Below are positions 57,574 through 64,000 of a DNA stretch of 64,000 bases, in pieces. The first letter of the stretch is position 1. Each line of letters begins with the position of its first letter. Source of the stretch: Hofstenia miamia (lineage: Eukaryota > Xenacoelomorpha > Acoela); contig SCFE01000115.1 of NCBI GenBank assembly GCA_004352715.1, positions 1,232,025 to 1,296,024 on the forward strand. The letters run 5' to 3'. The notes beneath the pieces are model-generated. The model had not been told where the DNA came from. It worked only from the letters and a program-made list of their open reading frames with translations, and ran no database searches. Both the position numbers and the translations under genes were made by a program.

Positions 57574-60500
57574 TATTTAGTTATCTACGTAATGTTACAA
57601 AATTTACCTCTATATTATATAAATCAACATCCACATGCTTCAAAATATCCCCATTTAACAAATTATGCATATACATGTACAGTTAAATTCAGTACCCTTC
57701 TTCTTAATCACCTTAATAACTATTTTTATTTCATAAGATTATTTCTTTCAGGAGATATTATAAGCTCAGCCCAGGACCAATTCTAGAAGAATCGCAAATA
57801 GAAAATAAACTAAAAAATTACTGTAATAACTATAAATTTGTTTATGTCAATGCTAGAAGCCTCAATTCAAACAGAAATGATTTTCTAAACTTAATAAATA
57901 TGATAGGACAAAACGCAATATTTTTAATTATTTATGTCAATGCTAGAAGCCTCAATTCAAACAGAAATGATTTTCTAAACTTAATAAATATGATAGGACA
58001 AAACGCAATATTTTTAATTACAGAAACTTGGTTTACAGCATAACACTGATCCTAATTTGCTTAATCCTGACCGACATTATTATATTGCATTTTCATAAAA
58101 AACCGATTAGGTAAAGGTGGCGGGTTCATGATTTTAACTCCCAAATATTTAAAACCCGTATGTAAATTTGAATATGAATTAAAACACGATATATTTGAAT
58201 CACTCTGAATAGAAATTATATCATTTTAAAATAAATGCCATAAAGAACTGATTAATATCACATACAATCCCAATAAGAATAATCATATTGACTATTTAAA
58301 ATCTAAGACAAATGAAGTGTCCGAAATAAGTGATCTCTACTATTCTATAAATATATTTGGTGACTAATATTAATGATTTTAATAATCTTGAAAAAAATCG
58401 TTAAAAGAATTTTATGCAACATACGATTTCCATTGTCTAAATGCTGACTGTCTTACACGACATAAGATTTTAATTGATTACTTCCTAACAAATTCTGACT
58501 TCGTTTTTAAATCCTTCATGCTTGAATCATTCAGTGACCATGCTCTTTGCACATATATAAGTAATATAACTACCAAAGCCAATAAATTTAAAATAATTTA
58601 TGCAAGAGATTATCAAATTATTCAGACGAAATAATGGAAACACTTTTGAAAAACATATCGTTCAACTATATACAACTATATATACACATTAAAATCTGGT
58701 TCTAAAGCGCGCAAGTTTGCTTTATCAAATGCCGACGATAGTGATATACATGAACTAGTAGAAAATTGTTTGATCTCGTTCAAACAGAACCGTCAACAAC
58801 TAACTAGACCAATTACGAAAAATCAAAGAGGATTATTAAACAATTAAGAAATAAAAAATCTGCCTTAAAACTCAAAAAGGTTCTTCAATAAAGTAAATAT
58901 TACAAACGAAAAATGTCGATAATTCATAAAAATTTTGGAAAAATTAAGGAATTTCAACTGATATTAATGAACTAAGTATTGATAACCAAACTACAACAGA
59001 AAAAACAAGAATAATAGACCACCTAAATACAAAATTTAAGGAACTTTGCAATTTCAATTTTCCCCAATATAAGAGAAAGAAAAACATTAATAAATTTCAG
59101 GAAAAACATACTTTTCTTTTAGTATCATAAATGCAAATGAACTAGAAACCATAACAAAAAATTTAGAGACAAATAAATCAACGGCATCCTATATCTTCCA
59201 ATCTTTATTATTAAACGTCATTTACATATCTTTAGTGAACATCTACTATTTGCATTGAACCAATGCATTATTGATTATGAATTCCCGGATATATTTAAGA
59301 AATCTGACATAAGCCCTATATATAAGAAAGGCGATCCTCTAAATGCAAAAATTACAGGCCCATTTGCATTGGCCATCCCTTTAGTAAACTATTTAAAAAT
59401 TATTAAATAATCAAATAAATGTACATTTGATATCTGAAAATATTCTTTCAAACAAACAATTTGGTTTTCGTAATGGTTATATCACTCCAGATGCAATTTT
59501 ATCAACATCAGAACAAATAAAATCTAATAACCCTAAACAAATGTAGTTGTGTTGCACTCCTTGATTTGAGCAAAGCTTTTAACTCAATGAATTTTGACAT
59601 ATTAAAGGACAAATTAATATATTATAACTTTGATAACAAATCTGTGAACTTAGTAATGACTTTCCTTAAAAATCGACAGCAAAGAGTTATACTTAATGGT
59701 AAAAAATCAAAATATATTATGACGGGCCGTGGGGTTCCACAAGGCACAGCTCTCGGACTTATTATATTTGAAATCTATGTTAATGACATAACTCAACAGG
59801 TAAAAAACAGTAAAATTTATCAATATGCAGATGATATCTGTCTTATAAGTACTGATATAAGTGCATTTAATGCAACCAAAAATCTCTAATATGACATAGA
59901 AAATTTAACAAAATATTTCTCAAATAATCAATTGAAAGTAAATATTGAAAAAACACAATTTATAATATTCTCCCCTAAAACAAACAGAAATTTCACAAAA
60001 AACATAGAACTTCAATTAAATAATATACCAATAAAGCAATGCGAATCTATTAACTATTTATGTGTGGAAATGGACAATGATTTAAATTTCGAACAATTCT
60101 TCATGGCTAAAATTAAAAAAATGTCTTCTGGAGTTAGGTATCTTTATTATCTCAGAAATATTTCAAATACGTACCACAAACAATTAATAAATGCACTCGG
60201 CTTTTCACACTTTCAATATTGCTCATTCCTCTTTACAAATATTAATTCAAAACATCGCATCTTCCTGTCTAAAACTTTTAATTGGTCCCTTAAAGTACTC
60301 AATTTTGCACGAAAACATGTCAATGCATCCGATTACCGATTAAAATACAAAATATTATCTCCTTATTATCAAATGCATATGTTATCAATATTATTTAAAT
60401 TCAAATGTATGGTTAAGCCGCAATTTCGTTTTTAAAACTGCATATTAAATTAAATGAACTTTCTCAAACATTTTTATGCTTGCATAAATATTTTAATAGT

Positions 60501-60780
60501 CTTCACCACACAGTAACTAAGTTATGGAATAACTTTAAATTTGAAAAAATTACAAGAAATTCAGAAATTTAATAGACAATTCCTACTTAATGACAATAAT
60601 ACACTACATTCATTTGAAAATTTTGTATAAAATGCACACACGCACACACCACACACACATTTTAATATTATATATATTTATTATATTTGTAAATAGCTTT
60701 TTGTAGTTTTGTAGTTTACAGTTTTTTGTACTATTTTCTTGTAGCAATAAATTGCTTTTGAATCTTAATATTTTTATAAT
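57573..60780 (+). pseudogene. LINE copy B (CR1/L2-like) with endonuclease and reverse transcriptase
   Basis: An apurinic-type endonuclease start (FVYVNARSLNSN, ITETWFT, LGKGGGFMILTPKYLKP) is followed by reverse transcriptase: FGFRNGYITPDAIL, LLDLSKAFNSMNFDIL, GRGVPQGTALG, YQYADDICL (59566-59889), then INYLCVEMDNDLNFEQ (59932-60435) and the 3' end GCAATAAATTGCTTTTGAATC with an AAT-rich tail. Multiple stops and frameshifts inactivate it, many shared with copy A. The endonuclease start carries an in-frame 90-base tandem duplication (57841-58020). Confidence 0.92.
57841..58020 (+). repeat. In-frame 90-base tandem duplication in the LINE B endonuclease
   Basis: 57841-57930 and 57931-58020 are identical 90-base units (30 codons) containing VNARSLNSNRNDF. 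There is no N at the junction, unlike the other duplications. Confidence 0.95.
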
Positions 60781-60849
60781 AATAATAACATAATAAATAT
60801 TATTATTAGTATTATTAATAAATAATTAGAATTAGGCGTGTCATATGTA

Positions 60850-61190
60850 AACAGTCAGCATAGCACCACTACTGTTTGCAGTTAACTTAATCCCAATCGC
60901 AGAAAGACTTATGGAGACCCGGATAGAGTATAAGTCGGAAATGAATGGTAGAGTAATGAGTCACCTAAGGCAAATACACCATCTGAAGATAAATGCAAGT
61001 TCGAAGAAGATGCTGCAGAAGCACGTGGACATTTTTGAGAAAGCAAGTAGTGAGTCTAGTTTGCAGTTTGGATTAAAAATGTGTTTAGCAATTACCATTA
61101 TCTGAGACAAGAGTACAGAGGGGCTTGGGTTAAGGATGAGCAGTGGTGATAAGATTGAGGAGTTCAAGAAAAATACGAGTGCTAGGTGTT
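60850..61190 (+). pseudogene. Fragment of the R2/R4-like element
   Basis: The plus strand reads SKKMLQKHVDIFEKASSESS and LQFGLKMC, matching the segment that follows YMDD in the element at 26500-29964 (RKMLQKQVETLEKVS). The YMDD box itself has decayed to RQIHH. The upstream part SIAPLLFAVNLIPIAERL matches the box before it. Confidence 0.75.
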
Positions 61191-61199
61191 AGCTAATAG

Positions 61200-63560
61200 A
61201 CTAGAAGAGACATTTGATGATTTCCTCCAAAGAAGACTTGTTGTATACATATTACACAATATTTTAATCACGGCTTAATTGTTAACATGTAAATCTGTCA
61301 TACTAGCAAACGTGGACCTGAGCAGTTATCTCATTTTTAAATGAGTTCATGTCATGTAATGAATTGTTTCTGGAATTGAAAGAATTTATTCTGCAATCAG
61401 ATATTTCAAAGGAATTAAAGATCTTTTAGCTTGACATTTGAGCATATTCTCTTGTTTTGATTAGCATACAATACGAAATGTATTTGTTGAATGGATCATT
61501 GCATTTGTGAGTTTTCATTTCGAGATTCCTTCAAGTTGTTGATACAGTATTGAAAAGAGGTGTTCTCAATTCACCTAATGAAAATTTACTTTTATTTATG
61601 ACACTTATCCCAACAACGAATCCAGTGAAGAATCCAGGATTTTTTCATAAGGATTTCTTTAATCTGTGCTAACAGACACTAGCGAATTTTCAAATTATGT
61701 ACAGTATGTAGCAGATGAGTACTTAGCTTGTGTCACAAAGATATCTGTATCCTTTAGACTAAAAATCAATAACCGTAGGTGTCAATTTTCATCTAAAAAT
61801 GAACCTCCCATTAAGCGAGCGAAAAAAATAGGGCAATATAATTCAATTTCTGATATTATATTTCCCACATCCATCGTTACTTTATTGTCATTAATAACCG
61901 ATGGCGTTTCTCAATTTTACCATTTTTTGCAACCAGGTGTGTTTCGTTTACAATTCCATTACAACAGTCTCACAAGGCAACAAGGTCGTTAATTAGATCA
62001 CTCAAGTTGTGTTCCTCTACATCAACTGTCAAGCCTAAAAATATTACTGCGTTGATATATAAATAAAGAATCCTTCGCAACAAATATAGGATTACAACAG
62101 AATGGAGGCTAGAAAATGACATGTGATTCCAATGAGTTTAAGTCTTTCTCCTGGCTGTAATGTAAGTTTTTCTTAACAGTATTTAGAACTGAAATTACGC
62201 TAGTAAATTGTCGTGAAACACGCCGAATTACTTCAATGTGTTCAGACAACATTTTACATGACAGTTTATTCAAGGATACTGGCACTCCACAAAGAAACAC
62301 TTTCCAGCTGCTAGAAAAACAGAAATGTTCTTAAACAAAATAAAAATATTATTGTTTCTGTACAGCTTCATTTGGAAGCTGTGCCACACAGGTTCATGCT
62401 ATGCAATGTACAACCTATTTACCATTTTGTAGAACCTTTCAAATTCCAGACTTGCCGTTGTGTGAGCAAACGACTGTTGTGTAATACAACAAGCACAGCA
62501 CAACACAACACAACTTAACAGATGCACAAATTACATAAAACTTATAAACTGTGGATTCTTTTTGTATAATTGTTAAGGCATTTACATGAGTACAATGGAA
62601 ATAAATATCGGTTAAATTTCATGTAATGTGTAGGGAATTGCATGTGTTTCATATTTTTTTGATAGCTATTAAGAAGGGCTAACGGACCACAAATTTGAAT
62701 TTCTTACATCAAATTTTATAAAACAATATGGAATTTTTTGACATTTGAATGCATTAAATTTTTTTAGCTGCCGAAATTTTAATAATAAAAACTTCTGTCT
62801 ACACACCAACTTTTATTGTTAAATTGACAATTATATAAATCAAAAATACAGCTAATTAAGAAAATTAGTGAATGTTTGTGTTATTTCTACATTTCTATAT
62901 TTTTTATGAAGGTAACATTTTGCTGAACGGTGTAGTTCAAACATACTGTGATGTATAAAAATTTGCTCTTATATAAGTCTCAATTGGCAAAAATAGTCGA
63001 CAAAATATTTAAAATAGAGAATATGTACGAATATTTTGTCATTTGCATTTGTGAAAGTAATATCAAGGGTTATTCTAAAATGCGATTCTCTTCCTCCCGA
63101 CAAGATTTTTATTCTTGTTATAAATACAAAATTAACAAAAACGCTGCTAAAAAACACAATAACAACGGTGAAAAACCAAATGCTTGCTAAAACTAAAATA
63201 TTATACTTAAAGTTTCAGGCCCACAAGTTCTAAGTGCTAGGTATTGATAAAAATGAGCCTAACCGAGTCCACTAAGAGTTTAATATGTAGCTTACATATT
63301 ACCTATACATCTAAGTTTGTTTGAAAACATAAACCATAAATTCAATTTATTAGAAAAACTCAAATCAGCCCAAGCGCCAACTTCAGTGAAAATCCAATCA
63401 CAGTCTAGACTCAAGCCCCCTAATGGATAGTAAAGTGCTATTATATTTCCGCTACAAAGCTATGAAATATCTGAGAAGATATTTTGTATTAATTTATTAA
63501 GCTTTTTATGGTTAAAGTTTGAGTAAAATTCTTAAGCTAGCGAAAATTATTATATAACTA
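61200..63560. other. No recognised gene; two unassigned ORFs
   Basis: ORF 61666-61992 (plus, 108 codons) and ORF 62109-62300 (minus, 63 codons) have no recognisable domain and no splice or repeat support. The rest is AT-rich with a few ACAACACA runs at 62490-62515. Confidence 0.3.
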
Positions 63561-63599
63561 AATTTAATTCAGAAAAATTCTAACAAGCTTGTTAGTAAA

Positions 63600-63740
63600 T
63601 TTGAAAATAGAAAACGGGTTTTAGAGAACTTTGCCAAAAGTACATAAGAATTCTGAATATTCGCCACTTAGACCGATAATATCTATGGTAAATTCAATAA
63701 CGTTTAGCTTTTCACCATGGTTATAGATAATCTATTGAAG
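63600..63740 (+). pseudogene. Penelope-like element fragment (reverse transcriptase core)
   Basis: A frame reads LPKVHKNSEYSPLRPIISMV and continues NS, the P-K-x-HK...P-x-RPI-S block near the start of Penelope-like reverse transcriptases, and ends at a TAG soon after. Only this block is preserved before a different repeat begins. Confidence 0.72.
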
Positions 63741-63754
63741 AAATATGTTAAAGA

Positions 63755-63890
63755 TAACCGCGGTACAGGTTTTTTAAAATTATTGCCACATCAGAGAAAA
63801 AACTTCACCGCTAACTACCGCAATGTCCAGTTTTTTTTTTACCGCAAATCACCGCAATAAATGAAATTCTACCGCGGTATACCGCAAAAA
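63755..63890. repeat. CCGCGGT-rich repeat, probable hAT terminal region
   Basis: ACCGC words recur in quick succession (AACCGCGGTAC, TAACTACCGCAA, ATCACCGCAA, TACCGCGGTATACCGC), a style common in subterminal regions of hAT elements. It directly follows the Penelope-like fragment and may be an insertion into it. The other end is outside the window. Confidence 0.4.
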
Positions 63891-64000
63891 TGGCTGTTTT
63901 TATATTCGTAAGAAAAGATACATATTTCTGAATTATTTTCTTAGAATTATGGATCATCATTAGTAGAAAAGTTTAAAGACAATTTCTTAGGTATTTTGTG

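Overview
This is an AT-rich metazoan (invertebrate-like) genomic window dominated by transposable elements. The evidence is multi-exon EGF-domain coding sequence with phase-1 introns, kilobase-sized introns, and a dense mix of LTR, non-LTR, Penelope-like, hAT, Tc1 and MITE-type elements. There is no bacterial gene organisation, and I cannot name the species.

Layout. 1-11531 (minus strand): most of a Ty3/Gypsy-type LTR retrotransposon. It has a partial 3' LTR with polypurine tract, a block of unrecognised extra ORFs downstream of integrase, broken pol, a canonical -1 frameshift signal at the gag/pro junction, broken gag, a tRNA-Lys-like primer-binding site and a 5' LTR of about 1.34 kb. 11630-24169 (minus): the only host gene I can model, encoding a secreted or extracellular protein with a signal-peptide first exon, a short acidic linker exon and six EGF-like exons, all phase compatible. 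The Gypsy element lies about 100 bp past the last visible exon, in the same orientation, inside the next intron. The 8.4 kb intron between EGF exons 3 and 4 holds a hAT-like element with a 7/8-matched target-site duplication (15250-16788), a hAT transposase relic (20301-20840) and an assembly-type duplication (18098-19252).

25200-38000: non-LTR retrotransposon relics, namely a CR1/Jockey-like fragment, an R2/R4 (Dong)-like element with internally duplicated segments, a 5'-truncated LINE (copy A), and smaller pieces. 38075-44050: two Penelope-like element pieces facing each other, separated by a 1000-base gap, a CpG-free kilobase, copies of a dispersed repeat and a clear MITE (42387-42784). 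44950-47600: a decayed LINE split by a Tc1-like transposon (45733-46931) with TA duplications. 49330-50690: another LINE relic. 53990-55540: a Penelope-like relic, partly duplicated across a single-N join. 57573-60780: a longer LINE (copy B) nearly identical to copy A. The window ends with another Penelope-like piece and a CCGCGGT-rich repeat.

Several isolated single N bases (7541, 8000, 18716, 27787, 55034) sit exactly where sequence repeats, so these duplications are probably scaffold-join artefacts. The best candidates for real biology are the T-TTA-AAC-TAG frameshift junction, the long non-env ORF block behind integrase with its QLKG peptide repeats, the EGF gene model, and LINE copies A and B sharing the same inactivating lesions.
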